DNA from: Sphingomonadaceae bacterium
GTDB lineage: Bacteria; Pseudomonadota; Alphaproteobacteria; Sphingomonadales; Sphingomonadaceae
Assembly (NCBI GenBank): GCA_947451145.1
Contig: CANFXW010000011.1
Span: forward strand, 58,061-122,060
Direction: 5' to 3'
DNA: 64,000 bases
Below are positions 36,557 through 45,286 of this stretch, one piece after another (position 1 is the first letter of the stretch; each line of letters opens with the position of its first letter). A program made the translations under genes and the position numbers. The notes beneath the pieces were generated by a model. It was not told the DNA's origin, did no database searches, and saw only the letters and a program-made list of their open reading frames with translations.

Positions 36557-37332
36557 TGGTCGTCCCCAGGATTGAACAGGGCGGCGAGCGTCTTGAGCGC
36601 CCGCTTCCGGTGATTGCGAACCGACCGGTCCGAGCAGCCCAGCGCCTTTGCGATCGTCATAGCCGTTGGGTCGTTCGAATGGATCGGCCATCCGAGAAGC
36701 AGGAGGTGCATGGTCCTACTTTGTTCCGGCGGCAGGTCGTCAATCGCGAGATACACGCGATCTCGGAAAAGCGGATTTGAAAAAATGTTCGCCTCGAACG
36801 GATCGACAGTTGTGGCGGCCACGGCGTCAGCCTCGGTTTCGCCGGTACCCTCGTCCAGAGCGTCGCTTCTGTTGTCCTCGCGCCATGCCCGCTCCTGCGC
36901 GTCGAGGCGCAGCCGCTTGATGGCGAGATCGAACCTGACTTCGAAGAAGTCGAGCTTTTCCTCGGGCTGCCTGCGGTCCTTCGCGAGCATCTGGACGAAG
37001 CGGTCGAAAACCGCATTTCGAACGCTCTCGTGCACGAGCGAAGTGGTGTTCCCGCCTGCTTCCGCCCGCGGGACGGCGCGGAGAACCCGCTCCACGAGAA
37101 CCTTATAGAGCCGATCGAACCAAGCGTCGGAGTTGTCCCGGCGGCTAGCCCTGATGAAATGAAGGAGGCATTCGCTCGGAACGTAGTCAGGATTTGTGCG
37201 GTTGCGGATACGGGCGCGCTCCAGCAGCACGTCGCGCGGAAGGTCCGCCAGCGTGGGCAGGAGCGCCTCGATATTGTCGGGGCGCAGATACGACGTGCCG
37301 TCCTTCCTGCGCTTGGTGAGCGGAGCGATCAA
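36553..37332 (-). CDS. Sigma-70-like factor (region 4 HTH)
   Basis: 259 residues from a TTG start, chosen because GGGAGG lies five bases upstream and no ATG fits. The C-terminus has a sigma region 4 pattern: LPPEQSRTMHLLLLGWPI, then TIAKALGCSDRSVRNHRKRALKTLAALF. The middle (SLVHESVRNAVFDRFVQML, ...FFEVRFDLAIKRLRL) could be a diverged region 2. It is the first gene of the leftward operon, so it may drive that operon or the divergent GHKL-HNH gene. Similarity to true sigma factors is clear only in region 4. Confidence 0.72.
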   Translation of the reverse strand: MIAPLTKRRKDGTSYLRPDNIEALLPTLADLPRDVLLERARIRNRTNPDYVPSECLLHFIRASRRDNSDAWFDRLYKVLVERVLRAVPRAEAGGNTTSLVHESVRNAVFDRFVQMLAKDRRQPEEKLDFFEVRFDLAIKRLRLDAQERAWREDNRSDALDEGTGETEADAVAATTVDPFEANIFSNPLFRDRVYLAIDDLPPEQSRTMHLLLLGWPIHSNDPTAMTIAKALGCSDRSVRNHRKRALKTLAALFNPGDDQ

Positions 37333-37653
37333 CTTTTCCTCCCTGTTCGGAGCCCGAGCATAAGTGCGTTTCAGGGGTAATCGCCATTAAATAGTGAAAC
37401 CGGAACGTGGCGTTGAAAAAATCTCGTTGCGCTGCTTTCGACGTTCGTTTGCATTAGAAGTAATCAGGGAAATGCGAATTGCGCTTAGGCGATCTGGCCC
37501 GCCGGTTGAAGGTCTGCTTTGCGGGTTCTTCCTCTGAATCCGGACTCTCCCCAACGTCCAACCTTTCCGACACCCTCGAATAATACTACGCATGCCAGTC
37601 GCCGATGACGGCGAGAGCACTCTGGGAGGAGCGTCGCTGCGACGACATTATGG
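37333..37653. other. Divergent promoter region between sigma-like and GHKL-HNH genes
   Basis: 321 bases, locally AT-richer than both neighbours, with no supported gene. It must contain the promoters of both divergent units. I see no convincing -35/-10 pair or long palindrome, which would fit recognition by an alternative sigma factor. Confidence 0.5.
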
Positions 37654-40600
37654 ATGACCGCTGACTTTGAGATCGCTGGCGACGACGCTTACAAGTTCGT
37701 CCTTCATACCGATCAGGCCCCGGAATTCTGGCAATTCCTGAACGGCTTGCGCGGAGACGACTTGCTAGTCGAGCTCATTGTTAACGAACTCGATGCGCGT
37801 TCGTCGCACACCGAAATCCGCTTCGAGCCCGACCGCCTGATCTGCATCGGCAATGGCGACCCAATTGACGCCGACGGCTGGAAGCGGCTGAGCTTCATCA
37901 AAGGCGCTGGCTATGCGGTGGCCGCCAAAGTCGGGCTGTTCGGGGTCAAAAATCACGGCCTCAAGGCCTGTTTTACGATCGGCAACAATATCCTGCTACG
38001 GTCCTCCGGCCAGCAAATTCTCCAGACGCTCTTCGCCAACGGCCCCGATGCCGCCCCCTATCCGGGAGTTCGCATCCCACCGCTCGCCGACGCGGGCGCG
38101 CCCAACTGCGGCACGGCCATCGAGGTCGCGTATCGCAGGACACCCTTCACCGTGCCCTATGGCGAGCAGCTGCCGTTCGCGGCGGTGACCGACGCGCACA
38201 TCGCGGCCCTGTTCACCGAAGCGGTCGCTACATTGCCCAAGCGAATGCTCGGGATCATGCGCCCCGGCGTCCTAGACGAATACACGCTTACACTAACGCA
38301 TCATGCGCTTGGCACCCATCGCTTCGCCTTCTGCGCGGGCCGCATCAAGCGCGAGGCCGGTCTCCTTACATTCTTTCGCGATAGCCGCGAGACGGCAAAT
38401 GGCACCGACGTGTTGCTCGAACGCGAACAGGCGTGCCTTGCGCTCTTGAGCGCAGATGACACGGCGAAGCCACGCTTCTTCCAGGCGAGCACCTACAAAA
38501 TCGGGCCCCGGAAGCTCTTCGCGCGCGACGGGCTGGTGGTCGAGGTCGCGTGGGACGTCAATGCCAAGGGTAAGCCCCGCCTCGGCACCGGCCGGCTCCG
38601 TTATCCCGTCGCCTATCCTGGCAGTGACGTCGCGTCATCGTCAGGCACCGGCTGTTTCTATTCTGGGCCGTTCATCTCTGACACCGAACGCCATGAACTG
38701 GCGGCCCAGTCGAGCGACGCCAACGACGCGATTGTCGCGTCATGCGACGGCGTGCTAGCCAGTGTGCTGGCCAAAGTCTTAATCCCCCGCCACGGCGCGA
38801 GAGCGCTGACCTTACTCGGCCCCCTTACGGGTGACCGCCTGCTGAGTATCGCAAATCATTTGCTCAAAGCCCATGCCTTGTCCGCGGTCGATTATCGAGG
38901 CCGCGCTGTCCGGCACAAGCGCGGGACAAAACTTGTCGTTCCGGCATATGATCATGCGCACGCCGCCTGGGAGCCTCTCCTCGCCCGGGTAGCGCCAGCG
39001 AATCTGCCAATCCTAGACCCGAAGACGCCGGCGACGTTGGTCGCGCTTCTCGCGGAGCGCCTTTGCGACGGATGTGGCGAAAACCACGAAAGGTTCGATG
39101 GCAAGGACGTCCTTGACCGGATGGAGGGGGTCGAGACCGAGTATTTCCCGTGGCGCAATGATGCCGAATGGCGACGAACGCTGGGCGATCCCTCATTTGC
39201 CCGCGCGCATCTCGATGCGATACAGCCCTATCTTGCGACCTTTAAGACGACCGTCGAGCGCCCAGAGGGCAGCGCCGTATATCTGCCAGACAGCGAACAT
39301 CGGCTCCATCGGCTAAGCGATTTGAAGCGCGGAGCTGCAATCCCCACCGAACTGCTCGAGCTCGACGTGCCCCCGGTCGTGCATCCAGACCTCAAGGGCC
39401 ATCCGGTGTTCAAGCTTGATGGCTGGAAGCTCGAGGGCTATGTCCTGCGCGAACTGCTGCGCGACGGTAGGATCGAGTGCAAGTCGCAAGCGTTACGCCG
39501 CAAGCTGTTCGGCTGGATCGCCGATCAACCCGACGAGCTCGGCCGCGACGATTGGCCCGCGGTCAAGGCATTGCCGATCTGGCCTTCGATCGACGGCAAT
39601 CTGTACGCATTCGAGGCGCTGTGTCTGCCTAACGCCAAGCTGGCGGAGGCTCTCGGTAACGCCATCGCCAGACCGACGCGCGAGGTGCGGGCACTGAGCG
39701 CGAAACGCAAGAACAAGAAGCCGAGACTCGTCCTTCGCGACGAACCAACCGCCGAGGAGATCGCACGGTTCTACGAGGCGGGCACCGCCCGCTTCTGTAT
39801 CGGCGCCAAGATCCCGCTCGAGCAGTCTGCCGACTTCCACGCGTTCGAGAAAGTTCTCGTCGCCGTCGGACGCAACAAACAGGCGGCATCCCTGCTGCGG
39901 GCTTTGCGCGACGATGCCATCGCGCTCGACCGCGACGGCGTGGTTCGCCCGGCGCATGCATTGGTTCGCGAAACCCCAGAGGTCCGCTTCCTCCACTTAC
40001 AGGCAAAGGATCTACTTAACAGGCCCGATCTGGAACTCGACCAGATTCTGCCGCCCGCGAGGCGAGCCGGTGCACGCATGACGTTTGATGCGCTGCGCGA
40101 CGATACGGCCAACAGTGAGGCTCTCCTACCGCGCCTCGCCATCATCACGCGCTCGGCCGATTTGGCGATCCTCGACAACCTAGGATCATTCGCCTGCCTG
40201 CCCTTCGGCGGCGAGTTAGTTGCACCCAATGCGCTCGCGTTTAAAGGCAATCAGGGTGAGTATTGGGGCGGCTGGAAAGCGGTCATCGGCGCCCAAGGCT
40301 TGAGCGACAACGCACAGGAACTGTATCGCGCGGCCGGCGTAATCCGCAGTTTTCCGAATGCTGAAACGTCGCGTGCCTATTTTAAATGGCTGAACGAGCA
40401 ACCAGCGGCGATGCTGGCGGTGCAGATCAGTTGCATCATGCGACACATCCTCAACAGAAACGGCGTCGCGTCCTGGCTATTCCAGCCGCCGGAAGTTCCG
40501 TGCGTACCAGTCGAGGACGGTGGCGGCGTTCGCCTGTTGACCCTGAGCGAGGCCAGAAAAACGGCGGTGGTTGACGACGTCCGCGAGCTTGGTGACGCGA

Positions 40601-41754
40601 TCCGAATGGCTGCTCCAAATGCAAGGCTGGCCCTAGCCATCGACAGTGTCCGCGTCCCCAATGAGCCGATCGGCGACATTCTCAAGGAGTGGGGGATCCT
40701 TGCTTTGTCATCGGTTGCCAAGGAGCCGGGGAACCCGGACGGCAGCAACGTCGAGCCGGCATCGACACATTTTTTCGAGACCGTTCGCGGCCTTGCCGGA
40801 ACAGCTGCTGCGAAGCGTTTCCGTAAGCAACTGGCTGAGGCCGACGTTCAACAAAACATGATCGAGCCGCGATTCCAACACAAGCTATTAGCTATCAAGC
40901 GCGTCATGGTCGCAACTGACCTGACCGTGCAATATCGCTTCCGCGGCCGGTCATATCGCGCCAGCCGGCCATGGGCGGTGCTCCCGGACGAGATCTGGCT
41001 TGATCGCGCGGGCACGCTTGACGACACGCTGATGGAGGCGATCGCCGACATCGTCTTCAAGAAGCCTCGGCCGCGCTATTTAGGCATCGTTTTGAAAGGC
41101 GCGCTCAGCCAGCGCGCCCAGGACTTCCAGCCCGTCTTCAAGCAGGCGGAGCAGGACGATTACGATGACGATGCGGACGAGAAAGATGTCGGCGAGTCAG
41201 AGCAGCCGCACCCGGGCTCGGCACCACAGCCGGAGCGCAATAACCCGAATCCGGGTGAACTCTATGCTGGCGGCCAGGTCCGAATGGTGACTCGCGGACC
41301 GACCAGCAAACGCAAGCAGGTTGTCGCCGAGGATATTCAGCGCAAGCAGCTCAAAAGGCAGCATTATGCTGCCCACTGCCAGATGGAGTTGGCCGTCAAA
41401 CCTCTGGAGGTGTTGGCGCCGGCCGGTTCCTATGCCGAATATGCCGAAAACCGCATTTGGATGGTCCAGGCGCACCATCCCGACAAAACATCGACCCAGG
41501 GCGCGCGTCATGCCGGCAACTTGTTGATCCTCTCGAAAGTCAACCATGATGCGATTGGCACGCGGCTCAGTCGCGCCGACATCACCGATGCGCTCCGTAG
41601 CCGCTGGTCCCCACATCAGATTCTAAAGCCCGACGGGTCGGTATGGCTAGACGGCGGTATCACCGGCGCGATCGACAAAGTCACGGGAGAAGTCATCCCG
41701 TTCTTTTTCACCCGCTGGCACCGCGACTACTGGCTCGAGATGACGCCGGACTGA
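37654..41754 (+). CDS. Giant GHKL ATPase - HNH-like protein
   Basis: 1366 residues. The N-terminal 130 residues form an Hsp90/histidine-kinase-type GHKL ATPase: LLVELIVNELDARSSH (N-box), CIGNGDPIDADGW (G1), KVGLFGVKNHGLKACFTIG (lid/G2). About 1000 residues without a recognisable motif follow, in the style of sacsin-like proteins. An acidic Asp/Glu/Pro linker lies at about 1165-1210. The last 100 residues look like an HNH nuclease: MVQAHHPDKTSTQGARH, then NLLILSKVNHDAIG, giving His-His...Asn...His. An ATP-dependent clamp controlling a nuclease is the likely reading. It is divergent from the sigma/Ubl operon. The start ATG at 37654 lacks a close ribosome binding site. Confidence 0.72.
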   Translation: MTADFEIAGDDAYKFVLHTDQAPEFWQFLNGLRGDDLLVELIVNELDARSSHTEIRFEPDRLICIGNGDPIDADGWKRLSFIKGAGYAVAAKVGLFGVKNHGLKACFTIGNNILLRSSGQQILQTLFANGPDAAPYPGVRIPPLADAGAPNCGTAIEVAYRRTPFTVPYGEQLPFAAVTDAHIAALFTEAVATLPKRMLGIMRPGVLDEYTLTLTHHALGTHRFAFCAGRIKREAGLLTFFRDSRETANGTDVLLEREQACLALLSADDTAKPRFFQASTYKIGPRKLFARDGLVVEVAWDVNAKGKPRLGTGRLRYPVAYPGSDVASSSGTGCFYSGPFISDTERHELAAQSSDANDAIVASCDGVLASVLAKVLIPRHGARALTLLGPLTGDRLLSIANHLLKAHALSAVDYRGRAVRHKRGTKLVVPAYDHAHAAWEPLLARVAPANLPILDPKTPATLVALLAERLCDGCGENHERFDGKDVLDRMEGVETEYFPWRNDAEWRRTLGDPSFARAHLDAIQPYLATFKTTVERPEGSAVYLPDSEHRLHRLSDLKRGAAIPTELLELDVPPVVHPDLKGHPVFKLDGWKLEGYVLRELLRDGRIECKSQALRRKLFGWIADQPDELGRDDWPAVKALPIWPSIDGNLYAFEALCLPNAKLAEALGNAIARPTREVRALSAKRKNKKPRLVLRDEPTAEEIARFYEAGTARFCIGAKIPLEQSADFHAFEKVLVAVGRNKQAASLLRALRDDAIALDRDGVVRPAHALVRETPEVRFLHLQAKDLLNRPDLELDQILPPARRAGARMTFDALRDDTANSEALLPRLAIITRSADLAILDNLGSFACLPFGGELVAPNALAFKGNQGEYWGGWKAVIGAQGLSDNAQELYRAAGVIRSFPNAETSRAYFKWLNEQPAAMLAVQISCIMRHILNRNGVASWLFQPPEVPCVPVEDGGGVRLLTLSEARKTAVVDDVRELGDAIRMAAPNARLALAIDSVRVPNEPIGDILKEWGILALSSVAKEPGNPDGSNVEPASTHFFETVRGLAGTAAAKRFRKQLAEADVQQNMIEPRFQHKLLAIKRVMVATDLTVQYRFRGRSYRASRPWAVLPDEIWLDRAGTLDDTLMEAIADIVFKKPRPRYLGIVLKGALSQRAQDFQPVFKQAEQDDYDDDADEKDVGESEQPHPGSAPQPERNNPNPGELYAGGQVRMVTRGPTSKRKQVVAEDIQRKQLKRQHYAAHCQMELAVKPLEVLAPAGSYAEYAENRIWMVQAHHPDKTSTQGARHAGNLLILSKVNHDAIGTRLSRADITDALRSRWSPHQILKPDGSVWLDGGITGAIDKVTGEVIPFFFTRWHRDYWLEMTPD

Positions 41755-42308
41755 CCGGACTATCGGACCTTGTTGATCAGTCTATGTCCCGCGGCGATTA
41801 CCGAAAGGCCACTTTTGGCAGTTTGGAACTAGCGCCGAATTGCGACTATCAAGCGCGATGCTGACACGCCGGTCTGTCGTCCATACTGTCCGCTATCTAA
41901 TCTGCGTTGCCGGAAGGAGACATCCCGGATTGTCCGACACTGCCGCCATAGATGTGGAGCGGGAATTCTCAAGGTCACACTCTGGCCTCGCACGCTCGGA
42001 CCAGGGTGTGGCGTTTCCTTCGCTGACCCGCTGGCACTCTTGCTGCTCTCCTTGCCGAACGCCGGCTGGCGCCCAGACCCGCGCGCCTGGCGTTCGGCTG
42101 CGTCGAGCCTTGCAAGGGTGCCGTTTCTTTTTGGCACGCTACGCGAGCGCTTCTGCTCGCATGCTGTGATCTCGGATAGTCGCACTAACTACCGAACCCT
42201 GTTGGTGAGGAGAGGGGGCTGGGATGGAATGCCGCAGGATGGGACCTCTCTCGAGTCTTTTCGATTCCTCGGTTCGAAAGTTTCTGCTATGTTCCAAGGA
42301 GCAAACCA
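41755..42308. other. Non-coding region at the right edge of the island
   Basis: 554 bases with no gene I can support. A short open frame at about 42040-42312 has protein-like stretches but no start signal or family, and may be a relic. A hairpin GCGAGC/GCTCGC lies near 42144-42161. This is where cargo meets the traG end of the transfer operon. Confidence 0.4.
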
Positions 42309-42542
42309 ATGAACGCCATCATGACCGATTTCGACTTCAAGCACGGTAGCGAACCTGTCCCCCAGAAGTGGGAGGGCTTGGCTGAACTTGATCGCGCGCT
42401 CGCCGAAAACCGCGCTACCGAATACCGCTGGAAGAAGGCCTGGGCTGATCCGATCAATCGCATTGTGATGATCGTCGTCTTCTTGCTGCTGGCAGCTTTT
42501 GTCGCTTTTGTGGTCATCAACGATCTCGTCATTGGCCACTAG
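42309..42542 (+). CDS. Small single-pass membrane protein
   Basis: 77 residues from an ATG with AAGGAG eight bases upstream. A charged cytoplasmic N-terminal half (WEGLAELDRALAENRATEYRWKKAW) precedes one membrane helix (IVMIVVFLLLAAFVAFVVI) near the C-terminus. It is convergent with traG and overlaps its end by 14 bases, an unusual tail-to-tail overlap. Function unknown; it could be an entry-exclusion-like or transfer-associated protein because it sits beside traG, but no family is recognised. Confidence 0.6.
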   Translation: MNAIMTDFDFKHGSEPVPQKWEGLAELDRALAENRATEYRWKKAWADPINRIVMIVVFLLLAAFVAFVVINDLVIGH

Positions 42543-45252
42543 GCTTCCACTCCTTCACCTCGTCGGCTGCCTCGGCGCTCGCGCCCTTGGCGCCGCCTGT
42601 GATGCCCTCTAGTCGCGTTCTGGCTCCGCCAATACGTTGACGTCCCGCACCCTGCTGACCAACCACTTCATCGTGGATTGTTGAAGGCGAGGGGCCTTGC
42701 GGTAGCTCGCCGGGGTCAGGAACTGCACCGAGTGGGGCGGCCCTGCGCACACTGGCAGGTGTGCTGACGGACGGGCTACCGATCGGCGTGACCGGAGGCA
42801 GGACCAGTTCGCTTTCCACTTCGGATTTGATTCCACCGGCATAGGATTCGACGAACTTGCGTTGGAGCGCCTGGCCTTTCGGGCTGAGCTGGAACGCGGT
42901 GTCGTCGAACCGCACGTCGCCATAGTAATCGCGGTTTTTCTCGATCTCGGCCATGCCCCATTCGCGGTAGGTTTGGCTGAGGTTGAGGTTCCCGGCCGCA
43001 TTGGTGCCTGAGTAGTACGAAGCCTGGTCCTCAAGGCGATTGCCTGTCTCCTCGGAGCGACGTGCTTCGAGCGTGCTGGTCTTGGTATCGGTCAGCGAAG
43101 CGTTGAGTCCGCTGGCGGTCGAGTGGACACGGCTATTGGTCGACGTGCTGACCGTGCGGAGGAACCCGTCGCGTGTGCTCGTCCAGTTATGGCTGTCGGA
43201 GATCTGACGAAGTGTGCCGGAAATCCGGTCACGATCTTCCGAAGCGATCCCAACGTCACTGTCCGTCCACGACTGGTTGCGCCCACCTTTGGCACCGGCG
43301 CTCAATGTAGCCGGACCAAAACTGCCTCCGACACCCGCAGCGGCTTCCCCATTCAAGAACCACGAGGTTGTGATGTCGTCGGCAGCCCGGCGGGACAGGC
43401 CATACCTTTGCTGCAAGACGTTCGAGGCCTGATCGACCTCGCTGTAGGCGCTCTGGACGCTGTCTGATTTCGAAGTGCCGCTGGCGGTCTCGATGCTCTG
43501 ACCGCTGTTGGTCTGGTTGCGAAGTTCCCGGAATTGCGCGATCGAACTGCTGGTCGATTGCTGCGCAAGGGCAGTCTGGGCCTCGCTGTTGGCATGGTAC
43601 TCGCTCGCCATGGTCGAGAGGCGCGAGGAGAAGTCGCGGCCGAGCGTGGGGGTGAACGGGTAGCTCGAATTCGGGAGCTGGTCGTAAGCCGCCTCGGGGT
43701 AGCTGGTGGTCTGCGCCCCGCTGTCGCTGATCGTGCGGGTCTGGGCTGCGCCGTAGGTAAAACTCGGCGCGACTGTGCCTTGCGCGAACTGGCGGGTCAT
43801 TACGTTCGAGTTCTCAAGACTGGTGTTGCCGAGCGCGACATTGCCGGTGCTGGCTTCGCGCGCGGCTTCCTCGGCGGCGTTCTGGCTGGGGTTCAGGTAG
43901 CTCGTTGCCTGGTGCGAAATCGCCATTGCGCCTTTGGCTACGCCGCCCGCGAGGAACGGCACCGAGGCGATCAGATACCCCGCGAGCAGCCCGATGTCTG
44001 AATTGACGTCGGCCATGCCGGTGAAGGTCGCGAGGCTAAGACCATTGGTGCCAGCAACCGCGGTCATATCGGCGGCACCCTTGTACATCAGCATCATGTG
44101 GAGGATCACGAACAGCGGACCCCAGGCGGCGAGATAGAAGAACCCGGTGACATAGCCTTTCAAGGCCAGCGGCCCGGTCTTGGGCAGCAGGAACAGCGGG
44201 AAGAGCACCGGAAACAGCGCGTAGAACAGCACGGTCAGCACCACGTTGAGCAACGGCACCCATTTCATCGCGGCGTTGGCGATCGAACTATAGGTCCGCT
44301 CGGTCTGGATATCGGCACGGGTTTGGGCGTAGACATCAATGCTACCGGCCCCGCTCGCGCCGCTGAACCCGTGCATCGCCTGGCCCATCGCGTTGATGGT
44401 GAGCGTTTGCTTGAAGATGTCCGCCGCGCTCGTCGAAACACCGGTAAGGTACTGGTAGGCGACCGGCAGATCGGAGAACAGCTTGGCCTTGGCGAGCGCG
44501 GCGGTCTGATTGGGGTAGAGCTGCCGTCCGAACACCGTCCCCATCCCGTCGATCAGCGAGGTCCACTGGGTATTCAGCGCATCATAGGCCTCGCGGCAGG
44601 TGATGATCGTGGAGGTGACCTGGCCCGAGGCCCCATCGCGGGTGAGGAATCGCTGGGCGCGGGCCTGACTGCCTGGCGCGATGGTGGTCCAGATATCGCC
44701 GCTCTCGGCAAGCTGCTTCATCGAGTAGCGCCCCAGCAACACGTCGTAGAACACGCATTGGCGGAAATGCTCGTCAAGATTCGAGGCAAATTCGGGGTCG
44801 GAAATGCGCAAGCTCCGCGTCGCGTCGTAGAGCCGCGCGCCGTAGATCATGCCGTTCTTGGAGTAATTGAGATCGCCAGGGAGGCCAAAAACCACCTCGG
44901 CCGAGCCGGTAAGATAGTCGCCGACCTGGCTGGTAAAACTTGCCATCAGCGCGAGGCCGATCGGCACGTTACTGACGTTGGCGGGAGCAAGGCCGGGATT
45001 AAGGCGGTCGGTAATATGCACGTCGGTGCGCGGCACCATCAGGCAGGTGTACATCAGCGTCGCGCCGAGGAACCAGTTGATCCAGGCGCGCCAGTCCTGG
45101 TTGAACGCGAGGGTCAATGCTGAGAGCGCGAGCCCCATGACCATGACCACCTGAAGCAGGCTCTTGTAGCCGCCATTGCCGGTCCAGGCGGCAACCGCCT
45201 GGAAGACATTGACCATATAGTCGCCGCCGCCAACCGTGAAGATCTCGATCAT
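42529..45252 (-). CDS. traG: TraG, F-type mating-pair stabilisation protein
   Basis: 907 residues from the ATG at 45252. The N-terminal half is an inner-membrane protein of the TraG_N type: MIEIFTVGGGDYMVNVFQAVAAW at the start and several long hydrophobic segments (around 30-70, 330-390 and 400-460). The C-terminal 430 residues are soluble, Ser/Thr/Asn-rich and probably periplasmic. In F, TraG acts in pilus assembly and stabilises mating pairs, and its C-terminal part also contacts TraS in entry exclusion. It is the last gene of the leftward operon. Confidence 0.88.
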   Translation of the reverse strand: MIEIFTVGGGDYMVNVFQAVAAWTGNGGYKSLLQVVMVMGLALSALTLAFNQDWRAWINWFLGATLMYTCLMVPRTDVHITDRLNPGLAPANVSNVPIGLALMASFTSQVGDYLTGSAEVVFGLPGDLNYSKNGMIYGARLYDATRSLRISDPEFASNLDEHFRQCVFYDVLLGRYSMKQLAESGDIWTTIAPGSQARAQRFLTRDGASGQVTSTIITCREAYDALNTQWTSLIDGMGTVFGRQLYPNQTAALAKAKLFSDLPVAYQYLTGVSTSAADIFKQTLTINAMGQAMHGFSGASGAGSIDVYAQTRADIQTERTYSSIANAAMKWVPLLNVVLTVLFYALFPVLFPLFLLPKTGPLALKGYVTGFFYLAAWGPLFVILHMMLMYKGAADMTAVAGTNGLSLATFTGMADVNSDIGLLAGYLIASVPFLAGGVAKGAMAISHQATSYLNPSQNAAEEAAREASTGNVALGNTSLENSNVMTRQFAQGTVAPSFTYGAAQTRTISDSGAQTTSYPEAAYDQLPNSSYPFTPTLGRDFSSRLSTMASEYHANSEAQTALAQQSTSSSIAQFRELRNQTNSGQSIETASGTSKSDSVQSAYSEVDQASNVLQQRYGLSRRAADDITTSWFLNGEAAAGVGGSFGPATLSAGAKGGRNQSWTDSDVGIASEDRDRISGTLRQISDSHNWTSTRDGFLRTVSTSTNSRVHSTASGLNASLTDTKTSTLEARRSEETGNRLEDQASYYSGTNAAGNLNLSQTYREWGMAEIEKNRDYYGDVRFDDTAFQLSPKGQALQRKFVESYAGGIKSEVESELVLPPVTPIGSPSVSTPASVRRAAPLGAVPDPGELPQGPSPSTIHDEVVGQQGAGRQRIGGARTRLEGITGGAKGASAEAADEVKEWKPSGQ

Positions 45253-45286
45253 GGGTCTCTCATCCGCGAATGGGCTGTTGGGTTTG

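Noticed and set aside
37387..37620. Leftward 77-codon open frame in the sigma/GHKL intergenic region
   Set aside because: Basic low-information product without start signal in what must be promoter DNA.
42040..42312. Rightward open frame after the GHKL-HNH gene
   Set aside because: Some protein-like stretches, but no start signal or family; at most a relic, so only mentioned in the gap entry.
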